DNA of 64,000 nucleotides, from the NCBI RefSeq assembly GCF_020215665.1, contig NZ_CP084061.1, positions 5,988,501-6,052,500 on the forward strand, written 5' to 3'. The notes beneath the pieces are model-generated. The model was not told the DNA's origin, did not search any database, and saw only the letters and a list, made by a program, of their open reading frames with translations. How positions within the stretch are numbered: position 1 is the first letter of the stretch; each line of letters starts with the position of its first letter. Position numbers and translations under genes: made by a program. Below, piece by piece: positions 16,538-26,551 of the stretch. The stretch is from Blautia parvula. Lineage in GTDB: Bacteria > Bacillota > Clostridia > Lachnospirales > Lachnospiraceae.

Positions 16538-18499
16538 TTACTGGTTGTTTGGTGTTTCGATGCGGCGGATTTCCTTTGTGCGGATTTCCTTGCAGAGAGC
16601 ATCAATGAAATCATCCAGGGATTTCTGGCCTTCATCACCAAGGAAACGGCTTCTGACTGCCACTTTTCCTTCTGCTTCTTCCTTTTCTCCCACAACGATC
16701 ATGTAAGGAACTTTTGCGAGCCTTGCCTCACGGATCTTGTAGCCAATCTTTTCGGAACGCTCGTCTATGGTGCAGAGGATACCGTTTTTCTTTAACTCGC
16801 TTTCTACTCTGACCGCGTAATCCTGGTATTTTTCAGAGATGGGAAGGATACGGACCTGTTCAGGGCAGAGCCAGGTGGGGAACATGCCGGCATATTTTTC
16901 AATGAGCCATGCCAGAGTCCTCTCATAGCAGCCGATGGAGGTTCTGTGGATAATGTACGGGCGGACTTTTTCTCCGTTCTGGTCAATATAGTACATGTCA
17001 AACTGTTCAGCCAGCAGTGCATCCCACTGTATGGTGATCATGGTATCCTCTTTGCCGTATACATTTTTGGCGTTGATATCTACCTTGGGGCCGTAGAAGG
17101 CGGCTTCTCCCACATCCTCCACAAAAGGAACATCCAGTTCCACTAAAATGCTGCGGATATGCTGTTCCGTCTGTTCCCATACCTCGGCATCGCCGATATA
17201 CTTTTCTGTATTTTCCGGGTCCCATTTGGATAAATGATAAGTCACATCATCCTGAAGTCCCAGTGTGGTCAGACATTTCTTGGCAAGAGCCAGACAGCCT
17301 TTGAATTCTTCCACCATCTGATCCGGACGGACGATCAGGTGGCCTTCCGAAATGGTGAATTGGCGGACACGTGTCAGGCCGTGCATTTCCCCGGAATCCT
17401 CATTTCGGAACAGTGTAGAGGTTTCGCTGTAGCGAAGAGGCAGGTCGCGGTAGGAGCGCTGTCTGGATTTATATACATAATACTGGAAGGGGCAGGTCAT
17501 GGGACGCAGAGCAAACACTTCTTTGTCCGTCTCCTCATCTCCCAGAACAAACATGCCGTCCTTGTAGTGGTCCCAGTGACCGGATATCTTGTATAAGTCA
17601 CTTTTGGCCATGAGGGGTGTCTTGGTACGGATATAGCCCCAATTGTTGTCCTCCTCATCCTCGATCCATCTCTGGAGTGTCTGGATGATCTTAGCGCCTT
17701 TTGGCATCAGCAGGGGAAGGCCCTGTCCGATCACATCAACGGTGGTGAATAATTCCATTTCACGTCCAAGCTTGTTGTGGTCACGTTTTTTGATCTCTTC
17801 CAAGTGCTGGAGATATTCGTTCAGCTCATCCTTTGTGGAAAAGGCGCTGCCGTATATTCTCTGCAGCATGGGTTTGCTGGAATCCCCTCTCCAGTAAGCA
17901 CCTGAGGAGGAAGTCAGTTTAAACGCTTTGATGCCTTTTGTGTTCATAAGATGAGGTCCTGCGCACAGATCAACGAAATCTCCTTGTGAGTAGAAGGAAA
18001 TCTCAGCATCTGCGGGAAGGTCTGTGATCAGTTCCACTTTGTAGGGTTCTTCTTTTTCTGTCATGAGGCGGATGGCCTCCTCTCTTGGGAGAGTGAAGCG
18101 TTCAAGTTTGTTTCCTTTCTTGATGATCCGTTTCATCTCTTTTTCCAGTTGGTCAAGGTCCTCTCTGGAAAATGGTTCTGCCTCAAAGTCATAGTAGAAG
18201 CCGGTGTCGATTGCCGGCCCGATTGCCAGTTTGGCATTGGGAAACAGATGTCTGACAGCTTCAGCCAGTACATGAGAGCAGGTATGGCGGACAACACGAA
18301 GTCCTTCCGAATCTCTGGCTGTGAGAATGTTCAGGCTGCAGTCCTTGTGGATGACAGTTCTTAAATCCACGATCTGACCGTCCACCTGGCCTGCGCAGGC
18401 AGCCCGTGCCAGTCCTTCGCTTATGTCAAAGGCAATGTCAATGACTGATTTGGACTCCGTATATTCTTTTACGGAGCCGTCTTTTAATGTGATCTTCAT
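16538..18499 (-). CDS. thrS: Threonyl-tRNA synthetase
   Basis: 653 aa from ATG 18499 (MKITLKDGSVKEY), because GGAGG lies 8 nt upstream; the ATG at 18514 overlaps that RBS. Domains in order are an N-terminal TGS domain (1-60), the editing domain with HTCSHVLAEAVRHLF and the SAD motif (YDFEAEPFSREDL), the class II catalytic core with ALRPMTCPFQYYVYKS (zinc Cys) and RVRQFTISEGHL, then the anticodon-binding domain (about 540-640). It is controlled by the T-box leader upstream. Confidence 0.96.
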   Translation of the reverse strand: MKITLKDGSVKEYTESKSVIDIAFDISEGLARAACAGQVDGQIVDLRTVIHKDCSLNILTARDSEGLRVVRHTCSHVLAEAVRHLFPNAKLAIGPAIDTGFYYDFEAEPFSREDLDQLEKEMKRIIKKGNKLERFTLPREEAIRLMTEKEEPYKVELITDLPADAEISFYSQGDFVDLCAGPHLMNTKGIKAFKLTSSSGAYWRGDSSKPMLQRIYGSAFSTKDELNEYLQHLEEIKKRDHNKLGREMELFTTVDVIGQGLPLLMPKGAKIIQTLQRWIEDEEDNNWGYIRTKTPLMAKSDLYKISGHWDHYKDGMFVLGDEETDKEVFALRPMTCPFQYYVYKSRQRSYRDLPLRYSETSTLFRNEDSGEMHGLTRVRQFTISEGHLIVRPDQMVEEFKGCLALAKKCLTTLGLQDDVTYHLSKWDPENTEKYIGDAEVWEQTEQHIRSILVELDVPFVEDVGEAAFYGPKVDINAKNVYGKEDTMITIQWDALLAEQFDMYYIDQNGEKVRPYIIHRTSIGCYERTLAWLIEKYAGMFPTWLCPEQVRILPISEKYQDYAVRVESELKKNGILCTIDERSEKIGYKIREARLAKVPYMIVVGEKEEAEGKVAVRSRFLGDEGQKSLDDFIDALCKEIRTKEIRRIETPNNQ

Positions 18500-18529
18500 T
18501 CTTTTTTCCTCCATGAGTAATTGATTAAA

Positions 18530-18765
18530 ATAAAAAAACCCTGAACAATCCTAAGACTGTTCAGGGACGATAAACAAGATACCGCGGTTCCACCCTTTTT
18601 GCAAATACCACTCATTCAGACGATAACGGTGTCGGCCGGACTTTATTAAAGCCGCTCCAGGGTGGTCTTCAAATGTTTCCCCATAGAATGCTCACACCGT
18701 ATGCATTCCTCTCTGCATGGATAGACATTTTACTCTTCCTGTCTACGCGTTGGTTCATATGGCAG
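18530..18765 (-). promoter_or_regulatory. T-box riboswitch upstream of thrS (tRNA-Thr sensing)
   Basis: The minus strand contains the T-box sequence GGTGGAACCGCGGTA (plus-strand 18581-18595), which base-pairs with uncharged tRNA acceptor ends. It is followed by a terminator hairpin at 18539-18566 with a run of T on the minus strand. Further upstream, a stem I-like segment carries the AGTA S-turn (AGGAAGAGTA near 18735). The start of the leader is approximate; the Thr specifier codon was not located with confidence. Confidence 0.9.
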
Positions 18766-18866
18766 AATGCAGCGGCAGACCTGTTGAAAGGCTGCGGATA
18801 CATTCTGAATTGGTGTTTAGCATATCATCTATGGGCGTGAATGTCAAGTCAGGAGCGTGAGGATTT

Positions 18867-19646
18867 TCAGGGACGGAGATAGTTTTTCATGTTTTTCAGC
18901 GCGTGCTTTTCCAGACGGCTGACCTGAGCCTGGGAGATGCCGATTTCCCGGGCAACCTCCATCTGGGTTTTTCCTTCGTAGAAACGCATTTCGATAATGT
19001 GTTTTTCCCTGTCATCCAGGCGTTTCATGGCCTCCTTCAGGGACAGATCCTCAATCCAGTTTTCCTCTCTGTTCTTTTTATCACTGATCTGATCCATAAC
19101 ATACAGGGTATCCCCGCCCTCTGTGTATACAGGTTCGTAGAGGCTGACCGGGCTTTGGATGGCATCCAGGGCATAGACAATGTCTTCTTTTTCAATGCCA
19201 ATCTCCTCGGCAATCTCATTGATGGTAGGCTCTTTGAGATTTTTCTTGACGTAATTTTCTTTGGCATAGATGGCTTTGTACGCTGTATCCCGGAGAGAAC
19301 GGCTGACCCGGATAGAGTTGTTGTCGCGCAGATACCTGCGGATCTCACCGATGATCATGGGAACCGCATAAGTAGAAAATTTCACGTTCAGTGTCGTGTC
19401 GAAATTGTCAATGGCCTTCATCAGCCCAATGCAGCCAATCTGGAAGAGATCATCTACATTTTCGTTGCTGGCGGAGAAGCGTTTGATGATACTGAGCACC
19501 AGCCTCAAATTTCCCTTGATATATAATTCTCTGGCTTCCGTATCTCCCTTTTTGATCCGCTCGAACAGAATGTCTTTCTCTTCATTGGTAAGTACAGGGA
19601 GTTTGGAAGTGTTCACACCGCATATTTCAACTTTATTAAGTGCCAT
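18867..19646 (-). CDS. sigG: Forespore sigma factor SigG
   Basis: 259 aa from ATG 19646 (MALNKVEICGVNTSKLPVLTNEE), with AGGAGG 8 nt upstream; this N-terminus is nearly diagnostic of SigG, whose Bacillus version has 260 aa. A longer frame to 19694 lacks an RBS. Region 2 includes NLRLVLSIIKRF and DDLFQIGCIGLMKAIDNFDT, and region 4 ends in EVAREIGISQAQVSRLEKHALK. It drives late forespore genes. Usually adjacent to sigE, here it is inverted and 13 kb away. Confidence 0.95.
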   Translation of the reverse strand: MALNKVEICGVNTSKLPVLTNEEKDILFERIKKGDTEARELYIKGNLRLVLSIIKRFSASNENVDDLFQIGCIGLMKAIDNFDTTLNVKFSTYAVPMIIGEIRRYLRDNNSIRVSRSLRDTAYKAIYAKENYVKKNLKEPTINEIAEEIGIEKEDIVYALDAIQSPVSLYEPVYTEGGDTLYVMDQISDKKNREENWIEDLSLKEAMKRLDDREKHIIEMRFYEGKTQMEVAREIGISQAQVSRLEKHALKNMKNYLRP

Positions 19647-19770
19647 TGCAAGAATCCTCCTGGAAATTTTAATGTCTAGTAAAATGATTCTCACCTGGTG
19701 CGGACAATATACGACAACCTGGAAAATTTAATAAAGTTTTAGCCCTTGACAATTCAGAAAAACAGATATA

Positions 19771-19815
19771 AAAACCCCTTGTTTTCAACAAAATTGTTTG
19801 GAAAACAAGGGGTTT
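19771..19815 (-). terminator. Terminator after Gfo/Idh oxidoreductase gene
   Basis: Read on the minus strand, AAACCCCTTGTTTTCC pairs with GAAAACAAGGGGTTT and is followed by T-rich sequence. It lies 10 nt after the oxidoreductase stop. Confidence 0.85.
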
Positions 19816-19824
19816 GGGTTATGG

Positions 19825-21000
19825 TTAAAGCTGTTCAAACCGGGGAATGGTAATCACTTCCCCGCCTTTCATGGCGGATTCATGTGCACAGATTCCGGTG
19901 CCGGTCCAGTAGGCGCCCATGATATCATCGATGGCGGGTTTTCGGTCTTCCAGGATGGAACGGACGAATTCATGTACCAGGTGGGGGTGAGAACCACCGT
20001 GTCCGCCGCCTTGCTTAAAAGAGAGGTGTGTATTTTCATTGTTGTAAACCGTATTGGTGGTGAAGGATGCAATCTCATCAGGTAGAAGGTGAGCATAATC
20101 AGGTATCCTGACCCGTTCCTCCAGAATTTCTCCGCCTCTGCTGGATTCTTCTTTTTCTTCATTCAGGATATCCACTTTCTGCAGTGCTCCTGTTCTGGTG
20201 TAGATGACAGGATCTTCCTCTGCAAGCTGCTGCCACTCAAAGCTTTTATTCTCCCCATATACACGGAAACACTCAGAATAACTTCTGGCAACTCCGTATA
20301 AAAAGCGCTCCATCTCAATTGTGATATCACTGTCCTGAAGGGTGATAAAGGCTGCTTCAAAAGCGTAAGGGCATCCATACGGTTCTTCCAGTTCGCGGCG
20401 GACTTTACCTGAACCTCTGGCGTATACTTTTTCCGGCAGATGTCCCGCAAGCATCAGACACGGTGCAACCGCATGGGTGGGATGCATAAGGGGAGGAAAA
20501 CCTTTCCAGTAATCAGGCCAGCCTTCCATATCCTGATAGTGGGCGCATGTCATGTACTGCAGACGACCAAGTTCCCCTTTCTCATACAGTTCTTTCAGAT
20601 AGAGAAATTCCCTCTGGAAGATGGTGGTTTCCATGAACATATAATTCTTGCCTGCGGCCTTTCTTGCGGCAATAACCTGTTTTAATTCCTCCAGGCTCAT
20701 GCCCATGGGGATTGTGCAGCCGCAGTGTTTTCCTGCATTCAGCACCCGTACAGAAAACGGTGCGTGTGTGGAAGGCGGCGTCACCAGATGGACGGCATCG
20801 ATCTCGGGTATATCCAGTACATCCTGCAAGTCAGTGAAGCACTGGCTTTGGGGGATGCTGTACCGTTCTCTGGCAAGGTCCAGAAGTTTTTGATTTTTGT
20901 CTACAACATAGACCTTATCCACATCGGGATGCCTGCAGTAGATGGCAACGAATTCCAGTCCAAAGCTCAGCCCAACCAGGGCTACATTTAATTTTTTCAT
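19825..21000 (-). CDS. Gfo/Idh/MocA family oxidoreductase
   Basis: 391 aa from ATG 21000, with GGAGG upstream. The N-terminal Rossmann fold begins MKKLNVALVGLSFGLEFVAIY, with a GLxFG loop in place of the usual GxGxxG. HLVTPPSTHAPFSVRVLNAGKHCGCTIPMGMS carries the family's substrate-cleft residues (normally EKP; here the Lys position reads IPM). It is a likely NAD(P)-dependent sugar or inositol dehydrogenase or related enzyme; the substrate cannot be fixed. It is divergent from the sugar ABC transporter at 21365, so it may act on the imported sugar. Confidence 0.8.
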   Translation of the reverse strand: MKKLNVALVGLSFGLEFVAIYCRHPDVDKVYVVDKNQKLLDLARERYSIPQSQCFTDLQDVLDIPEIDAVHLVTPPSTHAPFSVRVLNAGKHCGCTIPMGMSLEELKQVIAARKAAGKNYMFMETTIFQREFLYLKELYEKGELGRLQYMTCAHYQDMEGWPDYWKGFPPLMHPTHAVAPCLMLAGHLPEKVYARGSGKVRRELEEPYGCPYAFEAAFITLQDSDITIEMERFLYGVARSYSECFRVYGENKSFEWQQLAEEDPVIYTRTGALQKVDILNEEKEESSRGGEILEERVRIPDYAHLLPDEIASFTTNTVYNNENTHLSFKQGGGHGGSHPHLVHEFVRSILEDRKPAIDDIMGAYWTGTGICAHESAMKGGEVITIPRFEQL

Positions 21001-21364
21001 ATTCAAAGTCCTCCTTTTCTTCTGTACATAAGATTTTAGTCCAGATACACGTATCAGGGAATGAAGATAACTTTTGAATCAGAGCGAAATAATCGAAAAA
21101 ACAGACAGGTTTTTTTGCGGATCAGTACATATTTTATTTTTAAGCCGTAAAAAACTTAAAAATACAACAGGTGGAAAAAAGATAAGGAATTTGAAAATTT
21201 TTTAAGAAGGAACGGTAAAAAGTCAAATAATATATTTATTCTAAAAATAACAGGGATATGTTTTAATGTGTTTATAGCAATTCCGAAACAGCCGGCGTTT
21301 TGAAAATGCAAAGAAGGGTACAGTAAACCGTTAAAAAATTGTAAGGAAAAGAAGGTATGAAGGT
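21001..21364. other. AT-rich divergent intergenic region
   Basis: 364 nt between the oxidoreductase gene and the sugar-binding protein gene. It must hold both promoters, but no good sigma-A hexamer pair or palindrome was found by eye. No ORF is supported. Confidence 0.5.
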
Positions 21365-22696
21365 ATGAAAAGAAAAAAAGTGACAGCCGTACTGATGGCG
21401 GCAGCAATGATATTAGGGACCACAGCGTGCGGTAGTTCCGACAGTGGTCAGGAGAACAAGAAAGAAGAAAGCACCGAGAATGAAAAAAAGGAAGACAGCC
21501 GGGAGAACAGTGATAAGGGAGATTCTGCAGAGATTACACTTCTTATGACAAATGACTGGGTTGATGAATCCACGGACCTTGGCGGGGAGTTTACAAAGAC
21601 TATCAGGTATTATGAGGAGGAACATCCCGGTACAAAAATCACGCTGCAGGGAGCTTCCCAGCAGGATATTAAGGAATCTTTTCAGACAGCGGCCCTGGCA
21701 GGCGGCGGTGCAGATATTGTGATTATGGATAATTCAGGACATGCCATTGATTTGGCGGCAATGGGTCTTCTATATCCTTTGAGTGAACTGGCCACGCCGG
21801 AGGATCTGGTTTCCCAGTATCAGGAAGGGCCGCTGAATTCCGGTAAGTTCCAGGGAGAATATTACTCGGTTCCCTGGTACATGGACTGCTGCGGTCTGTA
21901 CTATAACAAGGAACGTCTGGATGAACTGGGACTCTCAGTTCCCACAAACTGGGAAGAGCTTTCCGATGCCCTTGAAAAAGTGAAGGAGGCCGGATACGGC
22001 GGAATCATCACCTATCAGAGTGCATATGCGTTTTATTCCTTCTTCTATCAGAATGAATGCCCGGTCATTGATACCAGCGGTGAGACACCATCTGTGGTGA
22101 TCGATAATGAACAGGGGAAAGAAGCCTGGGACTATATCTGCAGCATGATTGAAAACGGAGGGCTGGTAGAATCATTTAAAGAGGCCACAACATGGGATAA
22201 GGTTTATGAAAGCTTTGCCAATGGAGAGGCCACCTTCCTTCTGGGCGGGGACTGGTGTGCAAACGGTGTTGACGGCATCAATCCTGATCTGGATTATGGG
22301 ATCACCACCATGGTGGAAGGAAAGACACAGGCAACCGTACTGGGAGGCTGGACCTGGAATATCAACGCTAACAGTAAGAACCCGGAATTGGCATATGATC
22401 TGATCCAGTACATCAATTCCGAAAAAGGAGATCCGATTCTGGCAGTCCAGGGAAAGATTTCCGCACGTAAGGATTTTGATTATGCAAAAGCGCTGGAGGG
22501 AAAAGAACGCCTGAAGGTATTTACAGATGAGTTCCCATATACCTGTGCCCGTCCGGCTGTTATCAATGAAAAGGCCATCGACGAACTGATCACCAATGCA
22601 ATCCTGGAGGTGGATTACGGAAAGGCAACAGCAGAGGAAGCGCTTAAGTCCCTGACGCAGAAATTAAACGAGAACATTGCATCTAACTATAAGTAG
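21365..22696 (+). CDS. Sugar ABC transporter substrate-binding lipoprotein (family 1)
   Basis: 443 aa. The lipoprotein signal MKRKKVTAVLMAAAMILGTTAC ends in a lipobox with the modified Cys at 22, followed by a Ser/Glu/Lys-rich linker. The mature part is a bacterial extracellular solute-binding domain type 1 (YLMTND-like start LLMTNDWVDE, WYMDCCGLYYNKERLDELGL, GGWTWNINANSKNPELAYDLIQYI). It binds a carbohydrate outside the cell for the two permeases that follow. The sugar is unknown. Confidence 0.9.
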   Translation: MKRKKVTAVLMAAAMILGTTACGSSDSGQENKKEESTENEKKEDSRENSDKGDSAEITLLMTNDWVDESTDLGGEFTKTIRYYEEEHPGTKITLQGASQQDIKESFQTAALAGGGADIVIMDNSGHAIDLAAMGLLYPLSELATPEDLVSQYQEGPLNSGKFQGEYYSVPWYMDCCGLYYNKERLDELGLSVPTNWEELSDALEKVKEAGYGGIITYQSAYAFYSFFYQNECPVIDTSGETPSVVIDNEQGKEAWDYICSMIENGGLVESFKEATTWDKVYESFANGEATFLLGGDWCANGVDGINPDLDYGITTMVEGKTQATVLGGWTWNINANSKNPELAYDLIQYINSEKGDPILAVQGKISARKDFDYAKALEGKERLKVFTDEFPYTCARPAVINEKAIDELITNAILEVDYGKATAEEALKSLTQKLNENIASNYK

Positions 22697-22761
22697 ACAA
22701 GAAAGCGGGTTATCGTCTCTCCGGCGCAGCCGGGGAGAGCTGCCCGTCCTGAGGTGGGATT

Positions 22762-23670
22762 ATGGGAAGAAAACAAAAAAGGGCGGGACTGGAACTGAAG
22801 AAAAACTGGCCTGGGTATCTGCTTCTGGCACCGGCAGTTGCGGCAGTCCTGACCCTCTCAATCTATCCGCTGTTCCGCGGTATTTATCTTAGTTTTGTCA
22901 ATTACAATCTGGTTCGTCCAAAGGACAGTATCTTCAATACCTTTGCAGGACTGGAAAATTATAAGAATATATTTGCCAACAAGATTTTTCTGCAGTCTAT
23001 CGGAAATACAGTAAAATGGACACTGGTGAATCTTGTGATACAGCTTGTGGCAGCCATGCTGCTGGCGCTGGCACTGAATATGAAACTGAAAGGAAGGTCT
23101 GTATACCGCACTTTGATTCTGGTGCCCTGGGCTGTTCCGCACGCGATCGCGGCAATGACATTTACCTTTTTATATAATGCAAATGTGGGAATCATCAACA
23201 TACTTGCCGTAAAGTTAGGAGCTATCACGGAATCCATCTCCTGGCTTGGAAATATCGGCTCTGCCTTCTGGTGTGTGGTTCTTGTGGCAATCTGGAAGGG
23301 GATTCCGTTTCAGATGATATTTATTCTGGCTGCGCTGCAGGGCATTCCCGGTGATGTATATGAGAGCGCTGAAATTGACGGGGCCAGCCGTTTCCAATGC
23401 TTTTGGAGAATCACGCTGCCTATCATCAAGGAACCGCTGGCAATAGCCACAATCCTGAATCTTATAGGTATTGTGTCCTGCTTTAACACCATCTGGCTGA
23501 TGACCGGCGGCGGCCCCCTGTACAGTACGGAGATACTTTACACCTTTGCCTACCGTGAGGCCTTCATCAACCATAACTTCGGTACAGCAGCGGCGGCGTC
23601 TGTGATCTTATTTATTTTCATGGCAGTATTTTCCGGGATATATCTGCGCATGGTAAGTGAGAAAGAGTAG
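22762..23670 (+). CDS. Sugar ABC transporter permease, MalF type
   Basis: 302 aa with six membrane segments. The EAA motif for contact with the ATPase is visible as YESAEIDGASRFQCFWRITLPIIKEPL near 203-229. It pairs with the second permease 11 nt downstream. No ATPase gene is present in the cluster, as is usual for CUT1 systems of Firmicutes that share an MsmX/UgpC-type ATPase. Confidence 0.92.
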   Translation: MGRKQKRAGLELKKNWPGYLLLAPAVAAVLTLSIYPLFRGIYLSFVNYNLVRPKDSIFNTFAGLENYKNIFANKIFLQSIGNTVKWTLVNLVIQLVAAMLLALALNMKLKGRSVYRTLILVPWAVPHAIAAMTFTFLYNANVGIINILAVKLGAITESISWLGNIGSAFWCVVLVAIWKGIPFQMIFILAALQGIPGDVYESAEIDGASRFQCFWRITLPIIKEPLAIATILNLIGIVSCFNTIWLMTGGGPLYSTEILYTFAYREAFINHNFGTAAAASVILFIFMAVFSGIYLRMVSEKE

Positions 23671-23681
23671 AGGAGGGGCAA

Positions 23682-24521
23682 ATGCTGAATAAAAAACAGA
23701 AAAAGAATATCAGAATGGCAGGTGCTTATATCTTTACAGTTCTGATGGTATTTATTGCTGTGGCGCCGTTTGTGTACGTTGTGCTGACAGCGCTGAAAAC
23801 ACAGGAGCAGATATATGATCCAAAGCAGATTATTCCTACATATGTGACATTTGAAAATTTCCGCCATGTGATTTTTGAATCAAATTTTGTCAGATATTTT
23901 ATGAACAGTATATTTATTACGGCAGTGACAACGGTTATTTGTATGGTATTGTCTGTCATGGCTGCATATGGGCTGACAAGGTACCGCATTTTGGGCGCCG
24001 GGAAAATCAAGATGGCAGTACTGATGACGAGAATGTTTCCGGGAATCCTGCTGTGTATACCGTATTATATTATCATGAAACATTTTCAGCTCATTGACAG
24101 TTATGTGGGGCTGATACTGATGTACTGTTCCTTTACTCTTCCTTTTGCCATCTGGAATACCTGTGCATTTTTTTCCACGATTCCGTGGGAACTGGAGGAG
24201 TCAGCCATGATCGACGGATGCAGCAGATTACGTTCCTTTTTCTCCGTTATCTTTTACGTGGCAAAACCGGGACTGTTTGTGACAGCGCTTTTCTGTTTCA
24301 TGTCATCCTGGGATGAATATATGTATGCATCCATTTTCATCAATACAACACTAAAAAAGACCATTCAGGTGGGAATGCAGGATTTTATCGGACAATACTC
24401 TGTGGACTGGGGATTATTGATGTCAGCAGTGGTTATCAGCCTTGTTCCCATATTGCTGTTCTTCGCATTAGTGCAGAAGAACCTTGTGGAAGGACTGTCT
24501 GCCGGAGCTGTGAAGGGGTAG
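23682..24521 (+). CDS. Sugar ABC transporter permease, MalG type
   Basis: 279 aa with six membrane segments and a strong GAGGAGGGG before the ATG. Its EAA loop reads ELEESAMIDGCSRLRSFFSVIFYVAKPGL, with the EES-AMIDG core. It is the partner of the MalF-type permease directly upstream. The signalling genes downstream have their own promoter. Confidence 0.92.
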   Translation: MLNKKQKKNIRMAGAYIFTVLMVFIAVAPFVYVVLTALKTQEQIYDPKQIIPTYVTFENFRHVIFESNFVRYFMNSIFITAVTTVICMVLSVMAAYGLTRYRILGAGKIKMAVLMTRMFPGILLCIPYYIIMKHFQLIDSYVGLILMYCSFTLPFAIWNTCAFFSTIPWELEESAMIDGCSRLRSFFSVIFYVAKPGLFVTALFCFMSSWDEYMYASIFINTTLKKTIQVGMQDFIGQYSVDWGLLMSAVVISLVPILLFFALVQKNLVEGLSAGAVKG

Positions 24522-24652
24522 CTTTAAGGGTTGGCGCACAAAATGTGCGGCAGCCCTGTTTTGCTGAGTAGGAATTGCGGAGAACGCCATATAGCTCAGA
24601 CAAGCTTCGCGATGGGCCGGACTGGAAAGTAATGGGAACACAAGGCGAAAAG

Positions 24653-24680
24653 TTGACAAAAAGATTTAAGATATTAGAAT
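24653..24680 (+). promoter_or_regulatory. Sigma-A promoter of sensor kinase operon
   Basis: TTGACA at 24653-24658 and TAGAAT at 24675-24680 with a 16-bp spacer, 26 bp before the start codon. Confidence 0.7.
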
Positions 24681-24706
24681 GAAGGATAAAAGAGGGCGGA
24701 TACCGT

Positions 24707-26551
24707 ATGGAGAGGGAAAGAAGCAGACATTTCAGTCTGAAAAACAAAAGTATCAGGACACAGCTCATTGTGTACATGGGGTGTTTTGTGGTCCTGCCGT
24801 TGTGTCTGGCACTTATGTTTCTGAACATTTATTTACAGAGGGTTACAACAGAAAATATGACCAGTTATGATTCAACACTTCTGTCTCAGATCAAAGCAAA
24901 CGGAGATCAGATGATTGAAGTGACCAACTACTCTACCAGTATGATGATGACCAGCAAAAGTGTATTGGAGAATCTGCGCACGATGGCTCGTTCCGGGGAC
25001 AGTTATGATCTGTATCGGGCTAAGACGGAGCTGTCAGCAAGGCTGTCCGAGATGGAAAGCTCAGTTCTGAATGCAGTGGGGGGCAAAATTGCCATTTTGA
25101 CAAACTCCGGATATCTGATCGGTGCACACAATCTGAGCCGTACTTCCGTAGATTATGAAGGACAGGACTGGTATCAGCAGATTGTATCCAATGGACGAAA
25201 AACCACTTTCTGCACAGAACTGCAGGATTTTTTTGCAGAGATGACCACATATCCTATACGGGAATACCGCTATCTCTACATCGGCAGAAGTGTGTTGGAT
25301 TATTCCGGCGAGAAGCTGGGGGTTCTTCTCATTCAGCTCTCCGGTACAAAAATATGGGGGAAATTCACGCAGGCCATGGTGCCCCTGGACGAGGGGACTT
25401 TTTATATTTTTGACGGCAGCAGGGAAATGCAGATGGAATATAATGGGGAAAAAGATGGGCTGGTGCAGTTACTCATAAAAGAGGAACCTGTGTGGAGGAA
25501 AGAAGCTGATACCATTATCCAGGGAGTTTTGAAAAATGGTTATAAGTACATGGCAGTTTCTATGGAGCACGGCGGGAATACTTTGGTGTACGCCGTTCCG
25601 GGCAGGGTCTATCTGGAGGGAAATCTTAGGATTTCCAGAAATATTCTCGGAATGGTTCTGCTTTTAATTGCCGCCACCATAATCACCATGATTTATTTTT
25701 CCAGGAAACTGTCAAGGCCACTTACGAATCTGGTGGAGAATCTGGAAAACTCTGAGAACGGAATCCTGAAGATTCAGGAGCCGGAACAGTCATTTCTGGA
25801 AATACATAAATTTATTGCAAGCTACAACAGGGCGGGACTGAGGATAGAAGAACTGATTGAAAAGGTGAAGACAGAAAGCCATCTGAAAGAGAAGGCTCAT
25901 TATGAGATGTTGATGTCGCAGATCTCTCCGCATTTTATATTCAACACCGTGAATTCTATCCGAATCATGGCCAGGGAGGAGCAGGATGTGAGGACCTCCC
26001 GTGCATTGGAATCCCTGGGGGAGATCCTGCACGGTGTCTATGACAACAGAAACGGCATGACAACAGTGGGACAGGAGACAGCGCTTTTAGAGGCCTATGT
26101 GGATATTATGAAATTCAGATTCGGAAATTCTTTTCAGTATTATAATGTGATCCCCACGGATTTATATTTCTATGAGATCCCTGCATTTACCATGCAGCCT
26201 ATTGTGGAAAATGCTATTCTGCACGGCGTAAAAGATGTGACGGCGGGGCAGATCATTGTCTCAGCAGTGGAATATGAGCATGATTTTCTGATTTCCATAT
26301 TTAACAACGGAAATTCTGCAGATAAGGATATGGTGGAGGAGATGCTGAAAAGTCCGCACAGGAATCAAAGGACATTTACCGGTATGGGGCTTTACAATGT
26401 GAACTCCCGTTTAAAAATGCTGTACGGGGACAATTATGGGCTGATATTCAATGAACAGGTAAAAGCGGGATTTGAAATATGGATTCGGATTCCAAAGAAA
26501 ACGGAATTTCAGGCACATTCACGGGCAGAAAGGAAAGGGTATGAAGAATAA
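24707..26551 (+). CDS. YesM-type sensor histidine kinase
   Basis: 614 aa. Two membrane spans (about 18-40 and 305-325) flank a large extracellular sensor domain. A HAMP-like linker follows, then the His_kinase motif HYEMLMSQISPHFIFNTVNSI, whose second His (in SPHFIFN) is the phosphorylated residue in this family. The HATPase_c domain has the N box PIVENAILHGV and the G box TGMGLYNVNSRL. Such kinases beside CUT1 transporters sense sugars, often through the binding protein. It overlaps the response regulator gene by 11 nt. Confidence 0.92.
   Translation: MERERSRHFSLKNKSIRTQLIVYMGCFVVLPLCLALMFLNIYLQRVTTENMTSYDSTLLSQIKANGDQMIEVTNYSTSMMMTSKSVLENLRTMARSGDSYDLYRAKTELSARLSEMESSVLNAVGGKIAILTNSGYLIGAHNLSRTSVDYEGQDWYQQIVSNGRKTTFCTELQDFFAEMTTYPIREYRYLYIGRSVLDYSGEKLGVLLIQLSGTKIWGKFTQAMVPLDEGTFYIFDGSREMQMEYNGEKDGLVQLLIKEEPVWRKEADTIIQGVLKNGYKYMAVSMEHGGNTLVYAVPGRVYLEGNLRISRNILGMVLLLIAATIITMIYFSRKLSRPLTNLVENLENSENGILKIQEPEQSFLEIHKFIASYNRAGLRIEELIEKVKTESHLKEKAHYEMLMSQISPHFIFNTVNSIRIMAREEQDVRTSRALESLGEILHGVYDNRNGMTTVGQETALLEAYVDIMKFRFGNSFQYYNVIPTDLYFYEIPAFTMQPIVENAILHGVKDVTAGQIIVSAVEYEHDFLISIFNNGNSADKDMVEEMLKSPHRNQRTFTGMGLYNVNSRLKMLYGDNYGLIFNEQVKAGFEIWIRIPKKTEFQAHSRAERKGYEE

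Noticed and set aside
19746-19771. TTGACA ... TATAAA on the plus strand near 19.75 kb
   Set aside because: Spacer only 15 bp, and no plus-strand gene follows; it lies over the minus-strand terminator.
24522-24652. Possible third copy of the GTGCATC-hairpin motif (CTTCGCGATG)
   Set aside because: Only an 11-nt match in reverse, without the paired stem, so chance cannot be excluded.
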